Assembly (NCBI GenBank): GCA_024704765.1 | Contig: JAKMXF010000233.1 | Location: 186,001 to 250,000, forward strand | From: Oopsacas minuta | Lineage: Eukaryota; Porifera; Hexactinellida; Lyssacinosida; Leucopsacidae | Reading direction: 5' to 3' | DNA length: 64,000 bases | Part shown: positions 10,776 through 20,982 of the stretch, piece after piece | Layout of the letters: each line of letters opens with the position of its first letter | Position numbering within the stretch: the stretch's first letter is position 1 | Program-made: the position numbers and the translations under genes | The notes under the pieces: generated by a model | The model's input: the letters and a program-made list of their open reading frames with translations, nothing else | Told to the model about the DNA's origin: nothing | Database searches by the model: none

Positions 10776-11920
10776 CTTTTACTAATTTATAGTCTAAGAT
10801 AGTAAAGGTCTAGCAACAGTGCGGGTGAGCTAGTATCTAACAGCCAACACACAGACACTACTGTGTGAATTTTATATCCGCAAATTATGATATAGCTAGC
10901 ATCTCGAAATTTGTGGTCTATAATTTTGTTCAAATTATATGCCTAAAGAAGCTAATTTCAGTAAAAACATCTAAAATTTTAACCTGTTCCGACAGCTTAG
11001 GGTGCACTATGTGTATTAGGCCGACGGAGAAATATATATTGGTGGCATTTTGTCTATTTGAGTATAATGTAATACTTTACATGCCTCCAATTACTAGGTA
11101 CACTGGATAAATCCAATTGACATACTGTGCTGTTGGCATAGATTGTAATAGTTGAAATCTTGCTCGCTACGCTTGCAGTGTGTTTTAAAATTATAAATTA
11201 CAATCTGTGTCGACAGCATAATGAGAATAATATATAAAGTGCATTTATTTATAGTGGCATTATAATTTTGTAGGCACTATAAAGATTAATATTTTCCTCT
11301 AATACACTTAGTGCCTCCAATTAATTTTTTCGGATTGTCATTAGCAATATTTAGCTATCTGTTTTCTTACTGTGTAGACAGTGAGGTTGTGTAATCATTC
11401 TATGAACCTCTTGGAATTTTAGTTTTGCTAATTTTTGTATTTTCGTTAGCAATAAGTGATGATATGATGGTCTTATAATTTAAAGTTCAAATTCTGCCAA
11501 TAATCTACCATTTCTACTTACTCGCCATTTCCAGCATATAGTATGTATGAATATAGCTGCAATACGATAAATTGGATGTCGGCCGACTTGACAGGCCAGT
11601 AGTGTAGCACTGGCTCGATCCAATTACCCCGAACGAATTGTGATGTATATCTGCAATTTGTTTCCTATATTTAACAGATGTGAAATGTGAGAATGCTCAT
11701 ATGTGTAAGTTCGAATCTTAGTTCCCTTACAGTTGATATCTAATACCCACTATCTCGAACCAGGGGCTTCATTTAAAGGGACATTTGTCCCCCTAGGCCG
11801 GGCCCTTGCCAATATGTCTCGATGAAACACAGCCAACATATTATAGTTTTCATATGGGACTATGGTTTGTCAATTGTATATAATATAGTGTATTTCTTGC
11901 TTACGATAGTCACGAATTAG
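10776..11920. other. Intergenic, end of tandem unit 2
   Basis: No gene found. Contains the second copy of the small inverted-repeat element (11118-11222) and, at 11761-11813, a GC-rich segment (CAGGGGCTTCATTTAAAGGG and its near complement) resembling a hAT terminus. DJ-1 begins at 11921. Confidence 0.55.
11118..11222. repeat. Small inverted-repeat element, second copy
   Basis: Same element as 5809-5910, carried along by the tandem duplication: GTGCTGTTGGCATAGATTG on the left and CAATCTGTGTCGACAGCA on the right. Confidence 0.55.
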
Positions 11921-12478
11921 ATGTCAAAAGAGGTTTTAATACCAATAGCAAACGGTTCAGAAGATATTGAGACTGTAACCTTGATAGATGTCCTACGTAG
12001 AGCTCAGGCAAATGTCACAGTAGCGAGTATAGGAGAAGAGCTACTTGTAGTTGCTGCTAGAGGTACGAAAATAATCGCAGATGTTAAAATTTCGGATTGT
12101 AAAATGAAAGAATGGGATTTGATTGCTTTACCTGGTGGAATGCCTGGAGCAAAGAATTTATCAGAAAACAGTGTCTTAGTTGAATTGTTGAAAAGCCAAA
12201 ATGAGAAAGGCAAGCTTTATGCTGCTATTTGCGCTAGTCCAGCTATTGTATTACAACCACATGGATTGTTAATTGAAAAGAATGCCTGTTGCTATCCTGC
12301 CTTCAGAGAGAATATTCCACCAGAACAACTCGCTCCTGCACACAATAGAGTTGTTGTTGATCAAAATTGTATTACGTCACTGGGCCCAGCAACAGCAATA
12401 GAGTTTGCATTGAAATTGGTTGAGCTGTTGTTTGGTAAGGATCTGTCTGATACAATTGGTAAAGCTATGCTATGTTAG
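11921..12478 (+). CDS. PARK7: DJ-1/PfpI family protein (PARK7-like), 185 aa
   Basis: A complete single-exon frame of 185 residues, close to the 189 of animal DJ-1. The nucleophile elbow AAICASPA places the reactive cysteine at residue 104 (human Cys106). ANGSEDIETVTLIDVLRRA supplies the acidic partner at Glu17 (human Glu18). ALPGGMPGAKNL is the family's glycine-rich segment. The position of human His126 reads CYP, as in bacterial and plant relatives. Known members act as redox sensors, chaperones or anti-glycation enzymes in cytosol and mitochondria; which of these applies is not readable here. No targeting peptide. Its stop is followed by a 72-bp inverted-repeat element. Confidence 0.93.
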   Translation: MSKEVLIPIANGSEDIETVTLIDVLRRAQANVTVASIGEELLVVAARGTKIIADVKISDCKMKEWDLIALPGGMPGAKNLSENSVLVELLKSQNEKGKLYAAICASPAIVLQPHGLLIEKNACCYPAFRENIPPEQLAPAHNRVVVDQNCITSLGPATAIEFALKLVELLFGKDLSDTIGKAMLC

Positions 12479-12528
12479 AAATATCAATTGATGTTGATGT
12501 TATTGTAGTAATTTTCCAAATTCTCATT

Positions 12529-12600
12529 CAGGGCCAGTCCTACTGCTAGGCAACTAGGCGATTTCCTAGGGCATCAAATTTACCTCTAGGACTGACTCTG
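12529..12600. repeat. 72-bp inverted-repeat element (hAT-type ends)
   Basis: Left CAGGGCCAGTCCTA and right complement CAGAGTCAGTCCTA: 14-bp terminal inverted repeats with two mismatches. The centre is also partly palindromic. No exact 8-bp target duplication is visible. Confidence 0.6.
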
Positions 12601-12754
12601 GTATTTAGTATTACGAGGGCTTCAGGTCGGGGATCTTACGAAGGCAGCACTTCGCAGCCTTATTATATTTAATATATTTACTAAGGTGTTGCCCACTTTA
12701 TGTTATTTATATGTAAATTCTTATTAATGTATCAGATTTACAAATTCACTCAAG

Positions 12755-13375
12755 ATGGCCACAAATCAGCCTGATCCTCAACAAAAAATCGTTGAGACCC
12801 CTGAAGCTGAAGAACCTAAGATAATCGATCCCAAGAAAGATGAGGCTCCAAAGAGCGAGGAAAACACTGGAGATGCCTCACAGACAGGCGAGAAGAAAGA
12901 AGTAACTGGAACTGAGAAAGGGACTTCCGAACCGCCTCAACCGCCAGAACCTTTTGACGCTTATGTCCAAAAAGTAATCGACTCTGTAACAGATAAGATC
13001 AAAGCAAAGACAGGCATTGACCGAGACCAATTTGAAGGTGTTAGTTTTTGCCAGTATGTTAGTGAGGAAATGGCTTATTACGTCAAATTCCATCAAGAAA
13101 ATGATATGTTTATGCATGTTAAGATAACTAAACCTTTCATACCAACGCTGCAAGAGACTTGGGAAGTTCCCTTTGAGGTTGAAGAAGTTAGGATGGATCA
13201 AAAGGATGAAGAAAAAGTTCGTGTTTGGGATAAACCAGGTACAACTCTAGACAGAGATAGAAAAGATGAATTCTATAGCGAAAAGTGGATCGAGGAAGAC
13301 AAAAAGTTAGGAGTTAACAAACCTAAGATTAATTATCATCAATATGAATTGGAGGCTGCTTTAAAGCCTGTTTGA
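12755..13375 (+). CDS. Stefin-like (cystatin-fold) protein with acidic N-terminal extension
   Basis: 206 residues in one exon. Residues 1-66 are an E/K/P-rich, probably disordered, tail. Residues ~67-130 (FDAYVQKVIDSV, KTGIDRDQFEGVSF, YYVKFHQENDMFMHVKI, TKPF) match type-1 cystatin (stefin) secondary structure: helix, then the strands around the QVVAG hairpin. That inhibitory QxVxG hairpin here reads CQYVSEE, losing the glycine, and the N-terminal glycine trunk is absent, so papain-family inhibition is doubtful. A further ~75 charged residues with no recognised domain follow (ETWEVPFEVEEV; DKPGTTLDRDRKDEF). No signal peptide, so cytosolic. The assignment is by fold pattern, not close identity. 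Confidence 0.72.
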   Translation: MATNQPDPQQKIVETPEAEEPKIIDPKKDEAPKSEENTGDASQTGEKKEVTGTEKGTSEPPQPPEPFDAYVQKVIDSVTDKIKAKTGIDRDQFEGVSFCQYVSEEMAYYVKFHQENDMFMHVKITKPFIPTLQETWEVPFEVEEVRMDQKDEEKVRVWDKPGTTLDRDRKDEFYSEKWIEEDKKLGVNKPKINYHQYELEAALKPV

Positions 13376-14495
13376 CCTCAATTTCCTTCTTTCTCTCTAT
13401 CAAATTTTACCATTTTGTATTATGTATATTCGTAGTTGCTGTGTTTTTATAGTGCATATACTTGGTATAACTTTCGCAATTTTTGCAATTTTGAACAACT
13501 CATACGGCAGGGGTTTATCCAGGAATTTCTAGTCCGAAACTTTTCTTGCACTGTCTCTCCTGGGATTACATTTTTTTGGAAGGAAACATATTGATATCTC
13601 ACCTTAAATTTTCTGGGGAATGAAGTTATTAGAGTGATTCATAACAAAATAAACACTTTTGCGTCATTATAGTGGGTAAATATCCTACTAGCTATTCATC
13701 CTACTAGCTATCCATTTCATTTCATAATCCGAGATAATTTCAACTGATCTTGAATATATCACACGGATAGAACGTTGGCAATGATGCATGTACATTTGTC
13801 TTCTAATGTCCTAATTATATCCAATTCTACTGTCGACGAATTATTTTGATGGGACAATGCTCTTCAGATTAGTGAGGGTGTACTATACTATACTATACCT
13901 TGCAATTCAATTGCATTAGAACCTGTAGTCTTGGAAATTGTTTATTATCTCAATGCAATAAGCCTTCAATAACCTGAAAATATGATAACGCGTCAAATGA
14001 CTTCGCATTTATATATTTGTAATTGTTGTCAGATGGTTGGTTACTTAGAAATTGAATGACATTTTAAATTTTGGCTCAAAAATAACTCTCCAATACTTTG
14101 TGTAGCTTTCACTACAAAATATTTGGTTTCAAATAAATCAAAGATTTTCTTTAGGAAATCTGGTTTGCTCATCATATAAAGTTTTACAATGTTTGAAATA
14201 CATTAATATGTCTAGTAAATTACAAACTATTGAGTTAGAATTGCTTATCTCCAAAATAAATTTATATACCTTTCATATATATGATAATTAAATTGTCCAA
14301 AAGTTAATTAGTAACCTAATAACCTCTATGTTATAAATTATAATAATATGAAACCACAAATTTCCAATTGGTTCTAATAAATTTATTGCAAGAAATTACA
14401 TTAAGCTAAAGCTATACACCATGAATAATAGATTGCAGGAATCTTCTTGCGGGTGTATTTAATGTCGCAGCGCTGATAAATACTTTCCTTTGCCT
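13376..14495. other. Intergenic, no gene found
   Basis: AT-rich. Positions 13505-13555 (GGGGTTTATCCAGGAATTTC, CTTTTCTTGCA) match 48690-48730, so this is one copy of a dispersed repeat. Near 13866-13885 is an isolated pogo-like end (CAGATTAGTGAGGGTGTAC). Otherwise nothing recognised. Confidence 0.5.
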
Positions 14496-14878
14496 TTAGA
14501 TTTCATGTATTTCCTTCATCAGATTCTCGAAATTCTCAATCTCTTTAATCAATCGCCTTTTATCTTCGAATCTTTTTTTACATTCTTCAGAAATTCCAAC
14601 TCTGTTTCGTCAATTGCATAAAACAGATTTTTCCTGAATTTTTTCTTGATTGAAATCACTCCACTATTTCCCCAGATTTTAGTATTATGTTTCCTTACAC
14701 TGTATTTTGCGTATATTACCATGATGTTAGGACAGTCTCTTGCTTGGTATTTCTCTGCGATACTGATATTCTCTAAGGGAGGGGGAGATGTGCCGTATAT
14801 CAAAAAACAACTATTCTTTTCACTTTGATCTTGTTTAGGATAAATACTGTACCTCCTCAAGATATCAATTAATTCCAT
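14496..14878 (-). pseudogene. Member A of a lineage-specific three-gene family, likely frameshifted
   Basis: From ATG 14878 a 109-residue frame runs to a TGA at 14549. It aligns with the genes at 16250-16927 and 19363-19932: CFLIYG matches FFVKG/LFLVEG, and VIYAKYSVRKHNTKIWG matches VVNKYNRVKASNDKNWG. Near 14570 a run of seven A precedes the early stop. With one more A the frame would continue about 18 codons to TAA 14498-14496, giving a charged helix (EDKRRLIKEIENF) that matches EEKRILLVEIGTY at the end of member B. So this copy is either a young pseudogene or carries a homopolymer assembly error. The middle of the protein present in the other members is missing. Function unknown. Confidence 0.6.
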
Positions 14879-16249
14879 TTTATTCCGATTATTGCTTGGT
14901 TATATTTTCATTATTTTCAACTCTTTATATAGCGAAATTTCTATTTTTTCGGATGTTAATATGCCACTGACTCGTAGTAATATTCTGCTTTAAATTTCAT
15001 GTTTCTGATAGTATTATTTAATGATATGAAATCTGATATTTGCCCTCGTAGATATTTCTATTATTAGTTATTCAAGAGAAATGTATATTTCCGCTCTTCG
15101 TGAAAGGTAGATTACTTGATCTATGTATAAATAGAAGTTCTCTGTATTGTTAGAATTATTCATGATGACACTTTCTGTAGTAAATCATTGTATTTCTATG
15201 CTGGAATTGGGCCAGACATTCCATTTATTCTTTTAAAACTACAAAAGTCTCAGTGGCTCTCCGGCCTTGGCGGACACTAGCATACATGTAACACATTGTC
15301 ACTACTGGAGCACTTTGTATCTGACGCAACGCAATACCTGACGTAACGTACGTTCTACACTAGGGATTATTCTTAGAAAATATGCTTATTCTTATTTGTT
15401 CACTGCTTTCGGGAAATTTGAAGCAGATTTGGAATCGGTTCAATTTCAGAACCTGATCCGAGCCGAACCTAAAACCGAATTTGAGGTCTCTAAATTTGGG
15501 AAAGATCAGAAATGAACCCAAACCCGAACCCGATACCAACTCTGATTTGAAGATATTCTTTAGGTTCGAAGCTGGACATATACAAAATGAAAATCATTAA
15601 AATGGTAATCACAAGCTTAACTTACATTGCCCCTTAGATTTCTGGGAATTCTTATTAGCTAGATATTCAAATATTTCTGATTACAATGATTCATATCTTA
15701 TCATAATCATACATCATCGATAATTATTACAATTGAAATTCTCATATAAAAGCAAATTCTTGAATTTGTCAGTAAATAAGGCCCCAGTTTTGTATAATAG
15801 GTAAAATGCCACAAGCATCGTAATTATAGATTTTACAATATTTACCATGGATTACTTCAAGTCTATTAAATATAAGTTACAATAGTATTCTTTCGATAAT
15901 ATCTAATTGTGTTATTGATAAATGATAATCAACACAAGCCAGGTCATACAACTATCCCAATTTGAAATGATGCCATCTGTTTGGTTAAAAGGGCATTATG
16001 TTGTTAAAAATGCCGACATGAACAGATGACCACGGACAACCACTACATGTACATCTAAGTCTAGTATATTGAAAGATAAATATAATTATCTGGACAGATT
16101 TCTAAAATTATAAGAAATTACTTTGGTTTATATACATTGAATCTATTCATTGATTATAATACAAAAAATAATTAAATATAATTATTGAGTACAGGGAATA
16201 ATTAAATTATTAACTTTATCAGTTGTAATAAGCAATACACAAACTTTAC
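14879..16249. other. Intergenic, no gene found
   Basis: AT-rich spacer between family members A and B. A GC-richer patch at 15240-15360 and a patch with repeated CCGAACC/CCGAAT motifs at 15430-15530 look like degraded repeats, but I cannot name them. Confidence 0.45.
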
Positions 16250-16927
16250 TCATGGCTCCAATGGACAGTAGTTATTCCTCATCATAAAATGGTAAGTTCC
16301 AATTTCTACTAGCAATATTCTCTTCTCTTCTAAGAGTGTCTTCCGGGTTCTTTCTAATAAGTCAATTTCTTGTAGATTTGTTTTATCTTCTTGTGAGAAT
16401 TTCTCTTTTCCCCTGTAGTAGACATCGCGATACTTTTGCTGTTTCATCGAAAGTAATTTATTGCAATTTTCTACATATAGAGAAGGCATTGACCGAGAGC
16501 CTTGACAGTCACTTGTGCATATACAGTCAATATTATCATAAATATCCTGTAAATCAAATATCCCCAGATTCCATAAGGGCTGAAGTAAATTTAGTTGAAA
16601 TCTATTCTCTCCCTCATTATTTTCAAAATTTTTATTTTGTGATATTTTCGCCCCGAAAATATATTCGTATTCACTCTTGTCAAAATTTCTACCTATACTC
16701 AGGACTGATTCGCAATCTTTCCAGTTACCTTCATTCGATGCTTTCATTCTGTTTATCTTATACACGATGTAACAGTCTATTTCTTTCCTGTGTTTGTACA
16801 CATGTAAGTCTTGCTTTTTATCTAAAATGTATCTGCCTTTCACAAAGAACCTTCTATTTTTTTCTTTTTGTAGAATGTGTATATTAATTCCATATCTCTT
16901 TTCCATTAGTTCAGTATATCTTATCAT
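16250..16927 (-). CDS. Member B of lineage-specific three-gene family, 225 aa, unknown function
   Basis: 225-residue single-exon frame from ATG 16927. I do not recognise it. Blocks shared with 19363-19932: RRFFVKGRYI with RLFLVEGKYC; IVYKINRMKASNEGNW with VVNKYNRVKASNDKNW; LLQPLWNLGIFDL with LLYPLRNIGIMNL; and a following cysteine cluster (DCICTSDC versus ICAKDN..CNC). The C-terminal third is a charged helix (LQEIDLLERTRKTLLEEKR) shared with member A but absent from member C. No signal peptide or membrane segment. Conservation across three diverged copies of the same region argues that the frame is coding. Confidence 0.68.
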   Translation of the reverse strand: MIRYTELMEKRYGINIHILQKEKNRRFFVKGRYILDKKQDLHVYKHRKEIDCYIVYKINRMKASNEGNWKDCESVLSIGRNFDKSEYEYIFGAKISQNKNFENNEGENRFQLNLLQPLWNLGIFDLQDIYDNIDCICTSDCQGSRSMPSLYVENCNKLLSMKQQKYRDVYYRGKEKFSQEDKTNLQEIDLLERTRKTLLEEKRILLVEIGTYHFMMRNNYCPLEP

Positions 16928-17924
16928 TGTTGTATAAAATTAAACAAGAAAACACGCTTTTTATATTTACGATTTGATGTTTAACTTTATGGCCCAAATT
17001 GTTTACGTTAGTTCAATCATGTGTCTGCTTACACATTGCATTCAAATGATTTGTTAGATAGATAATACTTGCCTCCACTCGTTGACCAGAATAGGCTACA
17101 CATCGGGGTATCATAGTTCTCCTCTATTTATAGATGGAGTTATTGAATGTAAATTTTATGTGGTAAACTTTTAAACTATTTTACCTAAATCAACTGTAAC
17201 AAAATTCCTGGATTTTATGGTATTTTAGGTATATCCTTTGATGGCGTACGTATCTGTAATATTACAAATTAAATAAAGATAATACGTACTTTACAGTAAC
17301 CCATTTCTAGTAAGTTATTTTGATATTTACCATGAGAGTATGATCGTATTAATTATGCTAAGGTCACGTACAGTAAATTACTCATTTCACAGCCATGATT
17401 TTCTAGGAAATGAAACGGAATTTTATTTAAGATTTTTTAATTATTTATTAACCTGATAGATATTGTACAAGTATTGATGGTGTATGTATTTGTCATCTAA
17501 TTATTCCATTATTGTAATCATCATATAAAATTTTTTTGTGATAATGTTCTCTGAAATATTTGTCAGTGTAGGAGGACAGTAATATCACCATGTGTCAGGA
17601 TATTAATATGGGGATTTTCCAGTTACTTTGTTAACTTTTTCTAATTTCTTACATTATAAGTGTTATCCTTTTGATGGTTATGGTATAAAATCCCCTAAAA
17701 ATTAATAATATTTTTCAGCTAATTGTATCATCAATTCGATTATTTGAAGTACTTTATTGTGTAAAATTGATTACAGCCATTTGTCATATAATCATTATCA
17801 GCTTTAAGAATTGGTACGATACGAACTCCGCTTTCAATAAGAAATTCCATTGAATCCTTATGCGTATTATAATTGTATCAATCATCATATATTCCATGTC
17901 TATATTTATTAGCCTTATTAATCT
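16928..17924. other. Intergenic between divergent genes
   Basis: AT-rich, stops in every frame. Serves as 5' flank for both member B (-) and selenoprotein U (+). No recognisable repeat or gene. Confidence 0.5.
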
Positions 17925-18575
17925 ATGATGTCAATCCTTTTAAAATGGAATGGATTATCTACGAGGAAGAAATGTATATTCACTACAGCAACATTTGCAC
18001 TTTTAGCTGTCGGGATTAATTATATGTTTAATTCTAAGCAGTTTTCTCGTACAGATAATTTACTACAACATTTTAACAGAATTACTCTAATGGCACTAGA
18101 TAACACGAATAGAGAATTCAAAGCTTATGAATTATGGAAAGACAATCCGGTTATGATAATGGCAATCCGTAGACCTGGATGATTCTTGTGTATATCAGAA
18201 GCAAACAGAATTGCTTCTATTTCACCTCTTTTGGAAGAGAAAGGGGTTAAACTATACGGTGTTGTCCATGAAGAGATGGGAGGTAAGGAATTTGAAAAGT
18301 TCCTACACGCTGAAGTTTATTTGGATTCGGCTAGAGGATTTTTTGGTCCAGAAGAAAAATGGATTGGATTTGGCGAGTTTTTTAAACCAGTGAATTGGAT
18401 CAGTTCATATTATGCTTGGAAAAATGGCGCCAGTGGTAATTCCAATGGAGAAGGACGGTTGTTAGGTGCATTGTATATTATTAGCAACGATAGGGTTGAA
18501 TTGGAATTTAGGCCAAATGCAGTTGGTGATTTCTGTTCTCTAGAATTGATTAAAGATGTGATAAGGAAATTATAG
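17925..18575 (+). CDS. PRXL2A: Selenoprotein U / peroxiredoxin-like 2A (in-frame TGA = Sec86)
   Basis: The frame is one uninterrupted 216-residue protein if TGA at 18180-18182 is read as selenocysteine. Residues 1-40 include a hydrophobic segment (CIFTTATFALLAVGINYMF), as in animal PRXL2A. FKAYELWKDNPVMIMAIRRPG then leads directly into Sec86-F-L-C, the thioredoxin-like redox motif that is C-F-L-C in mammals and U-F-L-C in fish SelU. The rest follows the family throughout: GVKLYGVVHEEMGG, YLDSARGFFGPEEKW, YYAWKNGASGN, GEGRLLGALYIISN, ELEFRPNAVGDF. Length matches the family (~220-230). Codons are in the same frame on both sides and no other lesion exists. A SECIS lies 20 nt past the TAG. The expected role is thiol/selenol antioxidant activity; the exact substrate is unknown in the family. 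Confidence 0.95.
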
Positions 18576-18594
18576 ATTTGGTAATACAAATTTA

Positions 18595-18661
18595 GTAATT
18601 TACATATGATGGTGTTGAGTTAAATTCTATGATTCAATATCTGATCTTTTTTGTGTATTAC
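18595..18661 (+). promoter_or_regulatory. SECIS element (selenocysteine insertion) in 3' UTR of SelU
   Basis: The core quartet 5' ATGA (18606-18609) faces 3' TGAT (18642-18645). Between them GGTGTTGAGTT (18611-18621) pairs fully, with G-U wobbles, to GATTCAATATC (18631-18641). The nine-base apical loop begins AAA, the invariant apical adenines of form-1 SECIS. Below the core, GTAAT (18595-18599) pairs with ATTAC (18657-18661), plus ACA with TGT, giving helix I. The element lies about 425 nt from the Sec codon, a workable distance. Hand-folded, not computed. Confidence 0.88.
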
Positions 18662-19362
18662 AAAATTTCAATATTGTGTCCTTATATTTACAGGATTAGC
18701 GTTAATACCAAATATCCTGCAATACCTATATTGTAGGCAATTAATACAAATTTGTGTTTGCAAACTGTAATATTCTCATATACAATTGTGTTGAGATGTT
18801 GCTATATCTCAAATAGATTGAAAGTCTTTTTGTGACGGTTTGAGATTTTTAAAATATTTATTCTCGTTAATTTGTGAATTTTTGTAATGCTTTGCTGCAA
18901 ATCTCGTTAATTCATTTAAGTGAACAAACTGCGAGCGGAGGGAGAAAAATATCTCAAATATGATCTGTGCCGACAGCACGTTAATTCCAAATAATAAGGT
19001 AAAATACTTTTCCAAGGCTCATTATATGTTGTAGTCGTGCAAAATTGCATTTTACTAAAGCAATTCGTATTTTGCTCTTTTTTACAAATGATTTTACAGT
19101 TATAATCAGCTAATATTATCAAAAGTTTTAATTAATCTCAGTTTAAACAGATTTACATAAATTTACTTTGAATAAATATACTAGAATGTACACATAATCA
19201 CATTGCAATTACTGAAAATAAAATATGTATCTTTATCATTGAGGTTATTTTAGGAAGATACTTTGAATTTGGACAATTATTTAACCTTTTAGAAATCTGA
19301 TCTCACTCTGACAATCCTGCAAAGTATAAATTACAAATATTTGTTTGAATTCTTATTTTATT
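18662..19362. other. Intergenic, no gene found
   Basis: AT-rich spacer. Around 18896-18985 a GC-richer patch with GTGCCGACAGCA resembles the inverted-repeat element of the tandem units. Nothing else supported. Confidence 0.45.
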
Positions 19363-19932
19363 TCATGTAATTGCTTTGCAATTACACTCTGATTTCCAAT
19401 TATTATCTTTTGCGCATATATTTTCACCATTTTCGAGTAACTCCCATAAATTCATTATCCCAATGTTTCGTAATGGGTATAATAGGTTTTTCTTTGGATC
19501 TGTTATTTCATAACTTTCTGGTGAAAATGGTTCGTATTTTATTGGTGGTTCATAATAATCATCAGAGCCTCCTAGCATCATTTGGAAGGAATATTTGCTT
19601 CGAGTCGAGCTTTCTATGCTAGCTGTGTGTATTTTGATACTTGTGGATCTATTTTCATCGTCTCTTCCTCCCCATATACGTGTGTAGCAACTTTTATTAA
19701 ATGAGCTAATTGGTTGTCTTTTAGGAGCTTCTACGCCCCAATTTTTGTCATTACTTGCCTTTACTCTGTTGTATTTATTCACCACATAATAATCATCTAA
19801 TTCATTGTGTTGATAGATTTCTCTGTCTTGCTTAAGATTAGCGCAATACTTACCTTCTACGAGGAATAATCGTTGCTTCTCTGTAGTATCTTTAGTGATA
19901 GTGTTTGAAAACTGTGTTTGTTTACTACTCAT
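19363..19932 (-). CDS. Member C of lineage-specific three-gene family, 189 aa, unknown function
   Basis: 189-residue single-exon frame from ATG 19932. I do not recognise the family. It shares three ordered blocks with 16250-16927: LFLVEGKYC, YYVVNKYNRVKASNDKNW and LLYPLRNIGIMNLWEL, followed by cysteines (NICAKDN, ECNCK). Between blocks 2 and 3 it has a member-specific insert with a Ser/Arg-rich part and a Tyr/Pro-rich part (DDYYEPPIKYEPFSPESY). It ends without the charged C-terminal helix of members A and B. No signal peptide or membrane segment; probably soluble and intracellular. All three members are on the minus strand within 5.5 kb, consistent with local tandem duplication. Confidence 0.68.
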   Translation of the reverse strand: MSSKQTQFSNTITKDTTEKQRLFLVEGKYCANLKQDREIYQHNELDDYYVVNKYNRVKASNDKNWGVEAPKRQPISSFNKSCYTRIWGGRDDENRSTSIKIHTASIESSTRSKYSFQMMLGGSDDYYEPPIKYEPFSPESYEITDPKKNLLYPLRNIGIMNLWELLENGENICAKDNNWKSECNCKAIT

Positions 19933-20982
19933 TTTGAATTGAGGCTTAATTGGTTGTCTTCTCTTTCTTTAGATTATATTAATTGCCACGAATTTATATG
20001 TGTTGCTCTGATAGCCTAGCCCATAATTATCGTTTTGAGATATCTAAGGATCTTGACTCTTCTACCGTTATAGTACTCCCATACTTTTAATATAGCATAT
20101 TCTTAGAATATTTTCAGTTTTACTATGCAGACTTTATCCCCTGTAGTGTAATCGATAAATTATACTGCATGATCATGTGAATTAAAGAAACTGCAATAAA
20201 TGCAATTATATGGTAATGTTAAAATTATTTTATGTTAGAGATAGCATAAATATTAATTTGTTGATATATTTGAATATATTCAGTGTATATGAGTAATACT
20301 ACACTGATAAGTCTCAAGAAATATCGACTCAAAATTTGAGGAGATTTTATTCGATATCGATACTTTCAAAACCATTATTTGTAAATTATCACATACAAAT
20401 ATTGATTTTATCTGGAATAAACCCGAGAGTATCTATTACTAAAAGGAGTGTTAATCAAGGTAATACGATATACGTAATTTTATTCCATAATCAGCTCAGG
20501 ATGGTTTATTTTCTACAAATTATGTAATTGTATTGACTTGATAAATTATACTGAATTATTTGGTCAATTGCAACAACGCCTTCCTATATATGAAATTTAG
20601 CATCTAACCATACAATTTTGCTTAAAATACACATGTTTAACCTTGGGTTACAGATCAATACAATATATTGGATTACTAAATTATGTAAAAAATGCACTAA
20701 TATGCTGACGTTATCACATGCAATATTATAAATTTCTGATTTGATACAATAATATCTTGTTAACCTCAACACGACCATAACACTACAATTATTTTGCGTG
20801 AATGAACCAATATTTGAACCTCTGGCCATGTTCCATTATAGTATTTGCCTCGTTACACCACGTGTCGACTGACCTATTTGGTCTTTATACCAAAAATTGT
20901 GTATACAAATCTCAATAATCACTTGATAGAACTTTACACCAATATTTTACAATTATCAAATAAATACACACACAAATATCTG
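19933..20982. other. Intergenic, no gene found
   Basis: Very AT-rich, with only short random frames. Between the divergent start of family member C and the 3' end of the EF-hand gene. Confidence 0.5.

Larger units (their letters stand above)
7103..11765. repeat. Tandem direct duplication, unit 2
   Basis: Second copy of the unit at 2254-7100, head-to-tail. It contains the TRP pseudogene and an extra ~450-bp insertion at 7294-7744. It lacks the ~700 bp present at 6012-6707 of unit 1. The coding parts are still closely alike, so the duplication is fairly recent. Confidence 0.85.

Noticed and set aside
18186-18575. A separate 129-aa gene beginning after the TGA at 18180
   Set aside because: It has no ATG, is in the same frame as the upstream part and completes the PRXL2A fold. 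The TGA is at the Sec position and a SECIS follows.
20336-20829. Small hydrophobic frames as possible membrane peptides
   Set aside because: They are A/T-driven, without conserved motif, start context or similarity to neighbours.
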